From Candidatus Desulfopertinax cowenii (GTDB lineage Bacteria > Bacillota > Desulfotomaculia > Desulfotomaculales > Desulforudaceae): a DNA stretch of 64,000 nt. The stretch lies in contig MPOA01000001.1 in assembly GCA_001899445.1 (NCBI GenBank), forward strand, positions 212,564-276,563, in the 5' to 3' direction. The position numbers and the translations under genes are program-made. Positions 33,883 to 43,090 of the stretch are shown here, piece by piece. Position 1 is the stretch's first letter; each line of letters starts with the position of its first letter. The notes below the pieces were generated by a model that had not been told where the DNA came from, ran no database searches, and was given only the letters and a program-made list of their open reading frames with translations.

Positions 33883-36072
33883 TTATTTTCTGTCAATTAT
33901 TTCCCCCTGGGCAAAGTACTGCTGGTACTGCTGCACAGTCATTAACACCTGGCGTGGTTTACTCCCCTCGAACCCGCCAACAATGCCTCTTTTCTCCATG
34001 GTGTCAATCAGGCGCGCCGCCCGCGCGTAGCCGATGTGCAGGCGCCGCTGCAACAGCGAAATGGAGGCATGTCCGGTAAGCACAACGATCTCCACCGCCC
34101 GCGGGAACAATTCGTCCTCGATATCGGCCTCCTCTTCCTCGTACGAACCGTTGAAGATTTCCTCTTCGTACTCAGGTATAGCCTGCTTTTTCAGGAAGTT
34201 TACCACTGCCTCCACGTCCTTGTCCGACAGGTAGGCGCTCTGCACCCTGATCGGCTTGGCGTTGCCCGCAGCCAGGTACAACATATCGCCCCGGCCCAGC
34301 AGCTTTTCGGCCCCGCCAATGTCCAAAATCGTCCGGGAATCGATCTGGGACGAAACCGCGAAGGCGATCCGGGACAGAATATTCGCCTTGATCAACCCGG
34401 TGATCACGTCCACCGAGGGCCGCTGAGTGGCGATCACCAGGTGAATTCCTGCCGCCCGGGCCATTTGGGCCAGCCGGACGATGGAGTCCTCCACGTCGCT
34501 GGGCGCCACCATCATCAGGTCCGAAAGCTCGTCGATGATCACCACGATCAGCGGCAGGTGGACCCGTTCTTCCCCGGAATCATCCTGCCAGACCAGACTG
34601 TTGTACCGTCCGATATCTCTGACCCCGGCCACCGCGAACAGTTCATAACGCCGTTCCATCTCCCGCACCAGCCACTTCAGGGAGATGGCCGCCTTCTTGG
34701 GACTGGTCACCACCGGCGACAGCAGGTGCGGAATACCGTTGTAGTTGGTCAGCTCCACCATCTTGGGATCGATCAGTAACAGTTTCACTTCCTCCGGCCC
34801 GCTTTTGAACAGGAGGCTGTTAATTATGGTGTTCAAACATACGCTTTTGCCCGAACCGGTGGCCCCGGCAATTAACAGGTGCGGCATCAGCGCCAGATCG
34901 GCGATTACCGGACTGCCGGCGATGTCCTTGCCGAGGGCCAGCGTAAGCCGGGAAGCGGACTCCTTGAACTCCTTGGACTCCAGGAGATCCCGCAGCGGCA
35001 CCAAAGCGATTTCCTTGTTGGGCACCTCAATCCCCACCGCCGCCTTTCCGGGAATCGGAGCCTCGATCCGCACCCCCGGCGCAGCCATAGCCAGGGCGAT
35101 ATCGTCGGCCAGGCTGACGATTCGGCTGACTTTGACCCCCGCCGCCGGTTGAATTTCGTACCTGGTGATGGAGGGGCCCCGTGAAACCTGCAGCACCTTG
35201 GCCTTAACCCCGAAACTGTCCAGGGTTTCCTCCAGGACGCGGACGTTCGCCGAAAGGTCCTCGGTCTTGCGGGTGAAACCCTTCACCCGGGGCCGGGAAA
35301 GAATGTCCACCGGCGGGGCACGGTACGACGAAGGCTCAGGCGACCCAACCTGCTGACGCATGGTGGCCGGCGCCTCCCGGGATGAACCGCCCCGTTTCCC
35401 CGGGGGCCGCTCTTGAGGCTCGCTTCGCAGCCCGGGCGTCTCCAGATCCACGCGCTCCGCGGCATGATCCACGATTACCGGTTCGGCTCGGACCGACGGT
35501 CGTTCCTCCACAAAAATATAGTTCTGCAGCCGGTCCCAGCCCCCGCGGAGTCCGCCGGCCAAGCTAAGCCCCAGGCGTTTGCCCACCGCCGACACCGGAA
35601 GCTCGGTGAACAGGGTGACCGCGGCCAGGCCGGTCGCCAACAGAACAATACCACTCCCGATCATGCCAAAGCACTGGAACAGTATCCAGCTCAGAACGCC
35701 GCCCAGCACCCCGCCCCCGTCGCCGTCCAGGCCGGCGCCGACCACGGTGCGGAAGCTGCCCTCGGGAGAAACCAGTACCAGGTGCAGGGTGGTCACGAAC
35801 ACCAGCAGGCCCACCAGGCTCCCGTAGATCTTTCCGGGATATTTCGCCGGATTCCGTTCCTTTAAGAGCTTGAAACCCCAGTAACCGGCGAGCAGGGGTA
35901 GCAGAAACGCCCCCTCCCCGGTCAGAATCCGGCAGCCGCGGCCCACCAGGTTGCCCACCACCCCCACCGAAGAGCTGTAAAGGCTGAGCAGGGTCAACAC
36001 GGCTACGGCCGCCAGCGCCAGGCCCAGGATTTCATACCGGATTTCCCGTTTCAATTGGCCGTAAAGTCCCAC
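33883..36072 (-). CDS. FtsK/SpoIIIE DNA translocase
   Basis: 729 residues: a membrane N-terminal part (about four helices in residues 15-160), a low-complexity Arg/Pro linker (200-260), an alpha/beta ATPase (Walker [10 protein letters not shown]; FtsK motif [29 protein letters not shown]) and the C-terminal winged-helix gamma domain ([22 protein letters not shown] to [10 protein letters not shown]). It pumps DNA across the septum in sporulation and division. The gene could be called spoIIIE or ftsK; sequence alone cannot decide. It is the first gene of the rodZ-rimO group, with a GGGACTTTACGG start region. Confidence 0.94.
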   Translation of the reverse strand: MGLYGQLKREIRYEILGLALAAVAVLTLLSLYSSSVGVVGNLVGRGCRILTGEGAFLLPLLAGYWGFKLLKERNPAKYPGKIYGSLVGLLVFVTTLHLVLVSPEGSFRTVVGAGLDGDGGGVLGGVLSWILFQCFGMIGSGIVLLATGLAAVTLFTELPVSAVGKRLGLSLAGGLRGGWDRLQNYIFVEERPSVRAEPVIVDHAAERVDLETPGLRSEPQERPPGKRGGSSREAPATMRQQVGSPEPSSYRAPPVDILSRPRVKGFTRKTEDLSANVRVLEETLDSFGVKAKVLQVSRGPSITRYEIQPAAGVKVSRIVSLADDIALAMAAPGVRIEAPIPGKAAVGIEVPNKEIALVPLRDLLESKEFKESASRLTLALGKDIAGSPVIADLALMPHLLIAGATGSGKSVCLNTIINSLLFKSGPEEVKLLLIDPKMVELTNYNGIPHLLSPVVTSPKKAAISLKWLVREMERRYELFAVAGVRDIGRYNSLVWQDDSGEERVHLPLIVVIIDELSDLMMVAPSDVEDSIVRLAQMARAAGIHLVIATQRPSVDVITGLIKANILSRIAFAVSSQIDSRTILDIGGAEKLLGRGDMLYLAAGNAKPIRVQSAYLSDKDVEAVVNFLKKQAIPEYEEEIFNGSYEEEEADIEDELFPRAVEIVVLTGHASISLLQRRLHIGYARAARLIDTMEKRGIVGGFEGSKPRQVLMTVQQYQQYFAQGEIIDRK

Positions 36073-36125
36073 GATTTAACACCCCGTACCGGAAACTTCG
36101 GCGAATACTTGAAAAATCCTTTTCG

Positions 36126-36154
36126 TTGTCTGGGATCGGGTTCCCTGGTATAAT
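36126..36154 (+). promoter_or_regulatory. Sigma-A promoter of the bifunctional nuclease gene
   Basis: TTGTCT (36126-36131), a 17-base spacer and a consensus TATAAT (36149-36154), divergent from ftsK. It gives a leader of about 100 bases before the GTG at 36263. Confidence 0.7.
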
Positions 36155-36262
36155 ACTGTTAAGACCATCAACGTGGAGAAAATACCGTATACCAGACCGC
36201 TACCGACCAATATACGTGCCCATAGCCCGCGGCCAGTGTTCAATTACTGGGGAGGTGAAACT

Positions 36263-36739
36263 GTGATCCCGGTCAAGGTAAAGGAAATCGCGTTCGACCT
36301 CTCGATGAACCCCGTGCTCCTGCTGGTCGACGAGGCTGAAATCAAGGTACTGCCCATCTGGATCGGTCACTTCGAGGCCCACGCCATCGCCGTTGCCCTG
36401 GAGGGCGGCGCCGCTCCCCGTCCGCTCACCCACGATCTATTAAAGACCCTGTGTGACGAGTTCGGCGGAGCGGTTACCAGGGTAGTGATCAACGACGTGC
36501 GTGACGGGACTTACTACGCGCAACTGTACATCCTGAAAAAGGACCGTGAGTCCGTTGTGGACGCTCGCCCGAGTGACGCGATCGCTCTGGCCCTTAGGAG
36601 CGTGGCCCCCATCTTTATCAGTGAAAAGGTGGCCGATTACGCGCTCCCAATGGAAGAGCTGTTCAGCGAAGAACGCCAGGAAGCGTTGCGGCAAATCCTG
36701 GAGGAGCACCAAAAAACCAGCAAGAAGTCTCTGCACTGA
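36263..36739 (+). CDS. Bifunctional nuclease (BFN) family protein
   Basis: A 158-residue BFN-domain protein (PF02577). The sequence after the GTG at 36263 (GGGGAGGTGAAACT upstream) has the family pattern VKVKEIAFDLSMNPVLLLVDE, LPIWIGHFEAHAIAVALEG and the helix DARPSDAIALALRS. Plant and bacterial relatives show DNase and RNase activity; the role here is not known. The open frame extends to 36173, but those residues are not family-like. Confidence 0.88.
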   Translation: MIPVKVKEIAFDLSMNPVLLLVDEAEIKVLPIWIGHFEAHAIAVALEGGAAPRPLTHDLLKTLCDEFGGAVTRVVINDVRDGTYYAQLYILKKDRESVVDARPSDAIALALRSVAPIFISEKVADYALPMEELFSEERQEALRQILEEHQKTSKKSLH

Positions 36740-36742
36740 CGC

Positions 36743-36770
36743 GGGACGGCCTACCGCAGGGCCGTCCCGG
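36743..36770. terminator. Bidirectional terminator between the BFN gene and uppP
   Basis: GGGACGGCC (36743-36751) and GGCCGTCCC (36760-36768) form a nine-bp stem with an eight-base loop. It is followed by CTCATTTTC on the plus side. The two converging genes share it. Confidence 0.7.
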
Positions 36771-36771
36771 C

Positions 36772-37557
36772 TCATTTTCGGAACAGAACGGTGCCGATGA
36801 CGGTCAACCCCAGAACGATCCGGTAAACCACAAAAATGTTAAAATTCCGGGTAGACACCCAGCCGATCAGGAACTTGATGGCCAGGAATCCGACAATGGC
36901 GGAAGTGATCATGCCGAGGGCGAAGGACAGATTCAGATCGGCCGGGTCCATTTTGGCCAATTGCATGAGACCGGCGCCCAGGATGATCGGGGTAGACAGC
37001 AGGAAGGAAAACCGGGCCGCCGAGGCCCGGTCCAGGCCCCGCGCCCGGGCAGCCGCCATGGTGATCCCCGAACGAGAAACACCGGGAATCAGGGCCAACG
37101 CCTGGGACAGCCCGATCACCATGGCATCGCTGAAACGCACTTCTAGCAGTTTTCTGACCTGCCCACCGTAGTGGTCGGCCAGGTAGAGCACCAGACCCAT
37201 CAGGATCAACAGTACGCCGATCAACAAGGGCGCCCGCAGGGTGGTTTCCACGATGTCCTCCAGAAAGTAACCGAAAATGACCCCGGGAATGGTGGCGGCC
37301 ACCAAGAACCAGAACAGCTTCCCCTCGCGGGTGCCGGCGCTGCGGAAGCCCGCCTGCACCAGCCGCAGCCAGTCCCGCCAGAAATAGGCGACCACGGCGG
37401 CGAGCGTCCCCAAGTGCAGCGCGACGTCGAAAACCAGCCCGGGGGTGTTAAACCCGAAAAACCAGGGGACCAGCACCAGGTGCGCCGAACTGGAAATCGG
37501 CAGGAACTCAGTTAGTCCCTGGACAATCCCCATAATAATGCCCTCAAAAAGATTCAT
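36772..37557 (-). CDS. uppP: Undecaprenyl-diphosphate phosphatase (BacA)
   Basis: Recycles undecaprenyl diphosphate to the monophosphate carrier in peptidoglycan synthesis; often linked to bacitracin resistance. 261 residues, about eight membrane helices. The two catalytic loops are present: GLTEFLPISSSAHLVL and LALIPGVSRSGITMAAA. The ATG at 37557 follows GGGATGGGAGCGG; the frame is open for seven codons more. Single gene between two converging/diverging neighbours. Confidence 0.95.
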   Translation of the reverse strand: MNLFEGIIMGIVQGLTEFLPISSSAHLVLVPWFFGFNTPGLVFDVALHLGTLAAVVAYFWRDWLRLVQAGFRSAGTREGKLFWFLVAATIPGVIFGYFLEDIVETTLRAPLLIGVLLILMGLVLYLADHYGGQVRKLLEVRFSDAMVIGLSQALALIPGVSRSGITMAAARARGLDRASAARFSFLLSTPIILGAGLMQLAKMDPADLNLSFALGMITSAIVGFLAIKFLIGWVSTRNFNIFVVYRIVLGLTVIGTVLFRK

Positions 37558-37621
37558 CCGCTCCCATCCCTTCCCCACAGGATAAACTGCGCAACATTAT
37601 AACACAGTTCGGCCATCAATC

Positions 37622-38629
37622 CTACCGGCGCAAGCCCTCTTCCAGTATGTTTACGTTGTAACGCATCAGGCGCAGGTAACTGTCACGGCCGGGAACACTC
37701 TCCCCGCCCAGGGGATCCAGAATCAGCACCCTCCCCCCATACTCGTTAGCGATCACCTCGGCCGCCTTGGTGCTGAACTGGGGCTCAGCGAAGATGGCTC
37801 CCGCCCCGTGCGCACGCGCCAACTCCACTACCGTGGCGATCCAGCCCGGGGAAGGTTCCTTGCCCGGAGCCTCCTCCACGGTGGCCACCTCCACCAACCC
37901 GTAACGGTCGGCAAAATAGCCCCAGGCCGAGTGGTAAGTCACAAAATGCCGGTTCTCGAAACGCTCGACTCGGGCGGCAAGTTCTTCGTGCAACACCGTT
38001 AGTTCGGCCTGGAAGGACTCCAGGTTGGCGGCAAAGTAGGCGGCGTCCGCCGGCGCGGCAGTGCACAAGGCCTGGCAGATCCGCGGCGTGATCTCGTCCC
38101 GCACCAGCACCGGATCAAGCCAGACGTGCGGGTCCCCGTATTCGTGCCCGTGGCCGTGGCCAGGCTCCGGATCGTGTTCGCGTACTTGCCGTTGCTTGCC
38201 ATGAACGTGAAGGTGTTCGTATCCGGTTTGGGTTTCCCCGGCGCAGCGGTGAACTGTCTGCCGCAGGACCATGCCATCGGTCACCTTCACCCTGACCGCA
38301 TCATTGTCGACCAAACCGGTCAGTTTCTCCACCCAGTCGTCCAGCCCCGCACCGACCTGAACAATCACGTCGGCACCCGAAACCTGCTCCATTTGCCGGG
38401 GGGTGGGTTCAAAGGTGTGGGGACTGGTACCTGCGGGCAGCAAGGTAATCACCTCCGCCCGCTCGCCCCCGATATTCCGCGCTATGTCAGCCAGCGGGAA
38501 GATGGTGGCGACCACCACGGTTTTTCCGTCCGGATCTTTCTCCGGAGCCGCGGCGGGTATACCGCAACCCGCTGCGGCACCCAGGAAAACCAATAACCCC
38601 GCAAGGACGTACTTGACCATACCCCGCAT
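37622..38629 (-). CDS. Zinc (or manganese) ABC transporter substrate-binding lipoprotein, ZnuA-like
   Basis: A 335-residue metal-binding lipoprotein with a signal peptide and a lipobox AAAGC (Cys at about 22). Metal ligands of the ZnuA family are present: TSPHTFEPTPRQ, a His-rich loop (HDPEPGHGHGHEYGDPHVWLDP), TYHSAWGYFADRYGL and FAEPQFS. No permease or ATPase gene lies next to it, so the transporter partners must be elsewhere. Usually such genes sit in an operon with znuBC. Confidence 0.85.
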   Translation of the reverse strand: MRGMVKYVLAGLLVFLGAAAGCGIPAAAPEKDPDGKTVVVATIFPLADIARNIGGERAEVITLLPAGTSPHTFEPTPRQMEQVSGADVIVQVGAGLDDWVEKLTGLVDNDAVRVKVTDGMVLRQTVHRCAGETQTGYEHLHVHGKQRQVREHDPEPGHGHGHEYGDPHVWLDPVLVRDEITPRICQALCTAAPADAAYFAANLESFQAELTVLHEELAARVERFENRHFVTYHSAWGYFADRYGLVEVATVEEAPGKEPSPGWIATVVELARAHGAGAIFAEPQFSTKAAEVIANEYGGRVLILDPLGGESVPGRDSYLRLMRYNVNILEEGLRR

Positions 38630-38692
38630 AACGATCTTTCCTCCCGGTGGTTATTCGGAATGTTCCTGCGCGCGGCAACTTTTTGCCCAGCC

Positions 38693-39073
38693 CTAAGATC
38701 TCTGGCCCCGGCCGGAGCTTCCTTCCCGGAACCGGGCCAACTCCTCCAGTTCCTCATGGGTCAGATCGTCCACCCCGGCCAGGGACTCCAGGTGGTGCCG
38801 CAGTTCGTGCCAGACCGTTTCGCGCAGCTCGGCCTCCCACGCCTCCCAGAGCTCGTCGCCCAGGAGCGCCGCGAAAGAACCATAGTAAAACACCACGTAG
38901 CTGCCCAGCATGTCATCCTCGATGTACTCGCCCATGATCAAGAATTCCTTGTCCCGCTTCTCATCCGGTAACACGGCGAAGCCGCCGTTCAGATCGCGGC
39001 AGAGACGCGGGGGAATCTCATCAACCAGTCGTTCAGCCAGTTCGGTGAATTCGTCCAGGGAAAGCCGTGCCAC
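38693..39073 (-). CDS. Zincin-like metallopeptidase family protein
   Basis: A 126-residue protein of the PF06262 zincin-like group. The HExxH motif is HELRHH in the ETVWHELRHHLES helix, with an acidic region around DDMLGSYVVFYYGSF. Start is GTG at 39073 with GGAGGTGGTGTTT upstream; the longer frame to 39124 is not family-like. No signal peptide. The proteolytic activity is not proven for the family. Confidence 0.8.
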   Translation of the reverse strand: MARLSLDEFTELAERLVDEIPPRLCRDLNGGFAVLPDEKRDKEFLIMGEYIEDDMLGSYVVFYYGSFAALLGDELWEAWEAELRETVWHELRHHLESLAGVDDLTHEELEELARFREGSSGRGQRS

Positions 39074-39120
39074 AAACACCACCTCCGTGAACCACCCGGC
39101 GGGGAAGATGTGGGATCCGA

Positions 39121-39336
39121 TCAAGCATCGAAGGTGACCCGGGTTCCCGGCGCCAGTTCGGGGCGCAGGTAATGATTCGGATCGGTGCTCAACAACCGGT
39201 CAATTATGCCACGCCCCAGTCCCGTTTCCCGAACCAGGACCGGCACGCCGTTCACCAGTACCTGGCGGAACCGGGGCGTTTCCGCCCCCGGGTTGCCCAG
39301 GACCAGTTCCAGTTGGGCCGCCGTATAAAGAATCAC
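39121..39336 (-). CDS. YlzJ-like protein
   Basis: A 71-residue YlzJ-like protein (PF14035): [14 protein letters not shown] at the start, and [15 protein letters not shown] in the middle. The GTG at 39336 lies just after a GGAGG and overlaps the tepA stop by four bases. The ylzJ-tepA pair is conserved near ftsK/spoIIIE in Bacillus (order tepA-ylzJ-spoIIIE). Function unknown. Confidence 0.85.
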   Translation of the reverse strand: MILYTAAQLELVLGNPGAETPRFRQVLVNGVPVLVRETGLGRGIIDRLLSTDPNHYLRPELAPGTRVTFDA

Positions 39337-40118
39337 TGGAGGGGCGCCTCCTTTCCGGCCCGTTCCTCTTCGATAAATCGCCGCAAGCACTGCAGCGCCG
39401 GGCCGATACCGCCCACCTCGTCGATCAGACCGCATTCCACGGCCTCCCGGCCAATCAGTACGGTCCCGATGTCCCGGGCCAGTTCGCCGGTCCGGAACAT
39501 CAGTTCCCGGAAGCGCTCGTCGCTGATGTTCGAGTGTTTCACCACGAAGCGCACCACCCGGTCCTGCATTTTTTCCAGGTACTCAAAGGTCTGCGGGACC
39601 GTGAGAATTTGCCCGGTGATGCGGATCGGGTGGATGGTCATGCTGGCCGTCTCCGCGATATAGGAGCGCCGGGTGGCCACCGCGATGGGCACCCCGATGC
39701 TGTGCCCGCCGCCCAGCACCAGCGAAACCGTAGGTTTCGAAATTGAACTGATCATTTCGGCGATGGCCAGCCCGGCCTCCACGTCCCCGCCCACCGTGTT
39801 TAAAATGATCACAATGCCCTCGATGTCCGGGTGCTGTTCAAAGGCGATCAACTGCGGCAGGATATGCTCGTACTTGGTGGTCTTGTTCTGGTTGGGCAGG
39901 ACCACGTGCCCCTCGATCTGTCCCACGATGACCAGGGCGTGAATATTGCTCTTTACTTCCGGAATGGTAGTGGTACCGAACTCACGTAGTATCCGCGCCT
40001 GGCGGCGCTGCTCCCGAGCCGCCGGCGCATTTTCGGATTCGTCCGGGTCGGGTTCGGGCGCGTTGTTCATCCCGGGCGTGATCGGAAAATGAAAACCACC
40101 GTAGCTGCCGTAATCCAT
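39333..40118 (-). CDS. tepA: ClpP-class serine protease-like protein, TepA family
   Basis: A 261-residue ClpP-fold protein with the nucleophile Ser140 in [11 protein letters not shown] and His163 in SMTIHPIRI, so the Ser and His of the catalytic triad are present. In Bacillus TepA degrades spore proteins or helps protein export. An N-terminal Pro/Glu/Asn-rich region (residues 14-45) precedes the fold. ATG at 40118 follows an AGGAGG 12 bases upstream. Confidence 0.88.
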   Translation of the reverse strand: MDYGSYGGFHFPITPGMNNAPEPDPDESENAPAAREQRRQARILREFGTTTIPEVKSNIHALVIVGQIEGHVVLPNQNKTTKYEHILPQLIAFEQHPDIEGIVIILNTVGGDVEAGLAIAEMISSISKPTVSLVLGGGHSIGVPIAVATRRSYIAETASMTIHPIRITGQILTVPQTFEYLEKMQDRVVRFVVKHSNISDERFRELMFRTGELARDIGTVLIGREAVECGLIDEVGGIGPALQCLRRFIEEERAGKEAPLQ

Positions 40119-40181
40119 TGAATTGATATTCCTCCTAATGTAAACTTAAAATATTAAAAATTAAAACGAGGTAAGTCCATA

Positions 40182-40757
40182 ATGCGCCACCTGAATCTCC
40201 GCCGCGGGTTCCTGGCGGCCACCGTAATCTTTGTGCTGAGTATCGCCGCCGGGTGGGCGTTTGCCCAGGAGGCGGAACCGCTCCTGCGTCCCGGCCTGGA
40301 AAACCTGCTGGACGCCGCCGAGAAATCGGCCCGGATCAACCCCGAGTTCCGCTCGCTCGCCCTGACCAGTTTCATTTTTCTCAAGAACCTGTCGGTTGCC
40401 GCCATCCTGGTCCTGGTGGGACACGTGGTGTTCGCCCTACCCACCATTTTCATTCTGGGCATCAACGGCACCCTGATCGGCCTCCTGGCCCGAGTTTTCA
40501 TTGAGTCCGGCATCCCGCCGCTGGCCTTTGTCGCCGGAATCGCCCCGCACGGGGTGATCGAACTCCCGGCCCTGCTACTCGCCGCGGGTTTCGCCTTCGC
40601 CTTGATGGCCAGGCGGATCGGGGGCAAGCCCGCGCCGGGAGTGGGCAACCGCTTCGGGTTCCTGCTCCGGGTGATCGCCCCCCCGCTGCTTCTGGCCGCA
40701 GTACTCGAGGTTTACCTGACCCCGCTGGTCCTGGCCCAGTTTCTGCCCGAAGCTTAA
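40182..40757 (+). CDS. spoIIM: Stage II sporulation protein M
   Basis: A 191-residue membrane protein with about five hydrophobic segments and the SpoIIM/DUF95 features FIFLKNLSVAAILVLVG, GINGTLIGLLARV and IAPHGVIELPALLLAAGF. It is part of the SpoIIDMP engulfment machinery. The ATG has CGAGGTAAGT upstream. The gene is divergent from tepA. It points to a true spore former. Confidence 0.92.
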   Translation: MRHLNLRRGFLAATVIFVLSIAAGWAFAQEAEPLLRPGLENLLDAAEKSARINPEFRSLALTSFIFLKNLSVAAILVLVGHVVFALPTIFILGINGTLIGLLARVFIESGIPPLAFVAGIAPHGVIELPALLLAAGFAFALMARRIGGKPAPGVGNRFGFLLRVIAPPLLLAAVLEVYLTPLVLAQFLPEA

Positions 40758-40837
40758 GTTTACGGCTTTCCCCAAACGTGGCGTGCCTCCCGCGGCTAGT
40801 ACCCCGCTCGACGGCGGCACGCCCAATTTCGGCTCTA

Positions 40838-41095
40838 CTAGTTGAGGACCTCACCAAGATGGATGGCTTGGGCGTGCACCCCTTCGATGTTCCGCAATTC
40901 GGACGCGAACTTTTCGGTGTCCGCCGCTTCGGCCTGCATGGTCACCGTGATGATCCCCCGGGAACGGGTGGGGTCGGGAATACCGTTCCGGCTGAGGATC
41001 GCGGAACCGTACCTGGTCAGAACTTCTTGCACCTGCGGCGCGTGCACCGCCCGCTGATCCACCAGTATCCCGACCACGTAGATGCCCTCGGCCAA
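40838..41095 (-). CDS. TM1266-type regulator (iron-only hydrogenase system regulator-like)
   Basis: About 85 residues (TTG at 41095 with GGAGGGGTGGCGAAAA upstream). Pattern YVVGILVDQRAVHAPQVQEVLTRYG, then SRNGIPDPTRSRGIITVTMQA, matches the TM1266/NikR-C-like ferredoxin-fold family that is often encoded with hydrogenase maturation genes (hydEFG). No hydrogenase genes are in the window, so its partner genes must be elsewhere. Ligand is unknown. Confidence 0.75.
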   Translation of the reverse strand: MAEGIYVVGILVDQRAVHAPQVQEVLTRYGSAILSRNGIPDPTRSRGIITVTMQAEAADTEKFASELRNIEGVHAQAIHLGEVLN

Positions 41096-41254
41096 TTTTC
41101 GCCACCCCTCCACAATCTGTTTTTGGGTTTCAGTATGCAGTATGTGCCGCCACCGCCCGAATTACACTTCAGGACTGCAGCATCTGCCGGACTTTCAAAA
41201 GCGCGGCGATCGGCTGCCGGCAGGAGGCTTTACTGAAGCCCGGCCCCCTGAATG

Positions 41255-41656
41255 CTACCCGGCGATCACCTTCACGTATAGCCGGCGGGTACGTGGCCCG
41301 TCAAACTCGCACAAGAAGATCCCCTGCCAGGTGCCCAGCACCAGCTGTCCGGCCTGAATGGGAATGATCCCGGTCGGACCAACCAGTGCCGACTTGATGT
41401 GGGCGTCCGAGTTGCCCTCCAGGTGGTGGTAATCCCCCCGCTCGGGCACCACCCGGGAAAGATGGGCCAGAATGTCCCGGCTCACGGTGGGATCGGCCGC
41501 CTCGTTGATGCACACGGCGGCCGTGGTGTGCGGCACGTACAAGCAGCAAAGTCCCTCGGTCACGCCGCTTTCGGTCACCGCGGCGCGCACCTTCCCGGTC
41601 ACGTCCACGAACTCATTACGCCGGCTGGTCCGCACCTCGATGGTCTGAAAGCTCAC
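41255..41656 (-). CDS. yjbQ: YjbQ family (UPF0047) protein
   Basis: A 133-residue YjbQ protein with TGKVRAAVTESGVTEGLCCLYVPHTTAAVCINEAADP and HHLEGNSDAHIKSALVGP motifs and conserved His residues. In Escherichia coli YjbQ has weak thiamine-phosphate synthase activity, and the true role is unsettled. Start ATG at 41656 overlaps no neighbour. It may be linked to thi4 in thiamin metabolism, but is 22 kb away. Confidence 0.92.
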   Translation of the reverse strand: MSFQTIEVRTSRRNEFVDVTGKVRAAVTESGVTEGLCCLYVPHTTAAVCINEAADPTVSRDILAHLSRVVPERGDYHHLEGNSDAHIKSALVGPTGIIPIQAGQLVLGTWQGIFLCEFDGPRTRRLYVKVIAG

Positions 41657-41706
41657 CTCGTACCCCTCCCAACATCAAGTGCTCGCTGCCGTTATCGCCG
41701 GGGGCC

Positions 41707-42408
41707 CTATCCCGGACTACCGGCGATTTCCGGCACCAACCTGTCCGGTACCCGCTTGATACGAGAACCGGTCTGCTCCCTCGGCGTGAGCAAGGGCAGA
41801 ATCGCCCGCAGGTCGCCGTCCCGGACGGAAAAGTCGGCCCATGTCTCCACCTCCGGAGGGGCGTTGAAGGCAATGCCCAGCGCAACTTCCGGGAACACCA
41901 GGGCGTCGCCCATGCTGTCCCCGATCGCGGCCACTTGCGACGGCTCCACCCCCAGCACATCGCAAATTCTAGGCACGTATCTCGGTTTTCCGTCCCAGGT
42001 CACGTGAATCGTTACCCGACCGTCCAGCACCCCGTTGCGGAAACCAAGGCTGTTACTCACCCAGACCTCGAATCCCAGCGCTGCGGCCACCCGGGAGGCC
42101 AGCACGTCCAGGCCGGACGAAAGCAGGGCCAGCCGGTAACCGTCCCGTTTGAGGGTGGCCACCACCTCCCGGGCGCCCGGGCGCAAGGGGATCTCGCTGA
42201 CAATCGCCTCCAGCCGCTCCCGGGACACCCCTTTCCAGAGCGCTGCGTCCCGCAACGCGAACTCCAGGTAACCAATCCGCCCGGCCATGAAGGCCTCCAG
42301 GGAGACCAGACCGCCGTTCTCCCAGGTGCCGAGACGTTCGTGAATGTGCTGCCATACGCTGCCCACCGTGGTGAGTGTCCCGTCCAGATCGAAGATTACC
42401 GCTTTCAG
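41707..42408 (-). CDS. HAD-superfamily phosphatase (phosphoserine phosphatase-like)
   Basis: About 233 residues of HAD fold: motif I VIFDLDGTLTT, motif II LLSSGLD, the Lys in GKPRY and motif IV AIGDSMGDALVF. It is closest to the phosphoserine-phosphatase type cap (C1), with the substrate undecided. The start is a CTG at 42408 after AGGAGGAGCCA; the open frame goes to 42522 but those residues do not look like protein of this family. A single gene, divergent from RDD. Confidence 0.8.
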   Translation of the reverse strand: MKAVIFDLDGTLTTVGSVWQHIHERLGTWENGGLVSLEAFMAGRIGYLEFALRDAALWKGVSRERLEAIVSEIPLRPGAREVVATLKRDGYRLALLSSGLDVLASRVAAALGFEVWVSNSLGFRNGVLDGRVTIHVTWDGKPRYVPRICDVLGVEPSQVAAIGDSMGDALVFPEVALGIAFNAPPEVETWADFSVRDGDLRAILPLLTPREQTGSRIKRVPDRLVPEIAGSPG

Positions 42409-42626
42409 TGGCTCCTCCTGTCTTATACCGACCAACCCCCCGTAAAAACTTGGTTTCTTGTTTGTAATATTGTTCCCAAACACATTCCACAACCCGCCTG
42501 GATGTCCTGCCGGGGGAAACATAACCTCCGGGGAAGAAACTGGGCAAGATTCGACAATTCAACCTGCAGGACAGCGGGTATCCGCCGCCGAATCAGGTCT
42601 TTACCGCGATACCAGCAAAAGGGGTT

Positions 42627-43079
42627 ATGCCGACGATGGCGGACAGGTACGGTTGGGAACAGCAAAAGACCGTAAAGTACGCTGGCTTTTGGGTCCGGGC
42701 GGTGGCTACTATTCTCGACGGATTTATCCTGGGGATCCCCATTGCTATCATGGTATCCCTGCTGTTTGGCTGGGAATGGGTGGCCGAGGATCCCAGCCGG
42801 GCTAACCTGGCGCACTTCCTGCTCTGGGCTGTGGTTACGGTAGCGTTTTGGGTGAACTGGGACGGCCGCACCCCCGGTAAAAAGTTAATGGCGATCAAAA
42901 TCGTAACGTACCCCGACCGCAGCAACCTGAACCACAGCAAGGCCCTGCTCAGATACGTGATCGGCTACACCCTTAGCACCTTAATCTTTGGGCTGGGCTT
43001 TGTAATGGTAGCTTTTCGGGAAGACAAGCGCGGGCTCCACGATCTCATCGCCGGCACCTGCGTAATTCACGAACAATAA
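42627..43079 (+). CDS. RDD family membrane protein
   Basis: A 150-residue membrane protein with RDD domain: GFWVRAVATILDGFILGIP (the R and D's), then DGRTPGKKLMAIKIV and FREDKRGLHDLIAGT. Three to four membrane helices. An AAAAGGGG site precedes the ATG. The family is thought to take part in transport or stress roles. The 217 bases to the divergent HAD gene must hold its promoter. Confidence 0.85.
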   Translation: MPTMADRYGWEQQKTVKYAGFWVRAVATILDGFILGIPIAIMVSLLFGWEWVAEDPSRANLAHFLLWAVVTVAFWVNWDGRTPGKKLMAIKIVTYPDRSNLNHSKALLRYVIGYTLSTLIFGLGFVMVAFREDKRGLHDLIAGTCVIHEQ

Positions 43080-43090
43080 CCCAAGGATGG

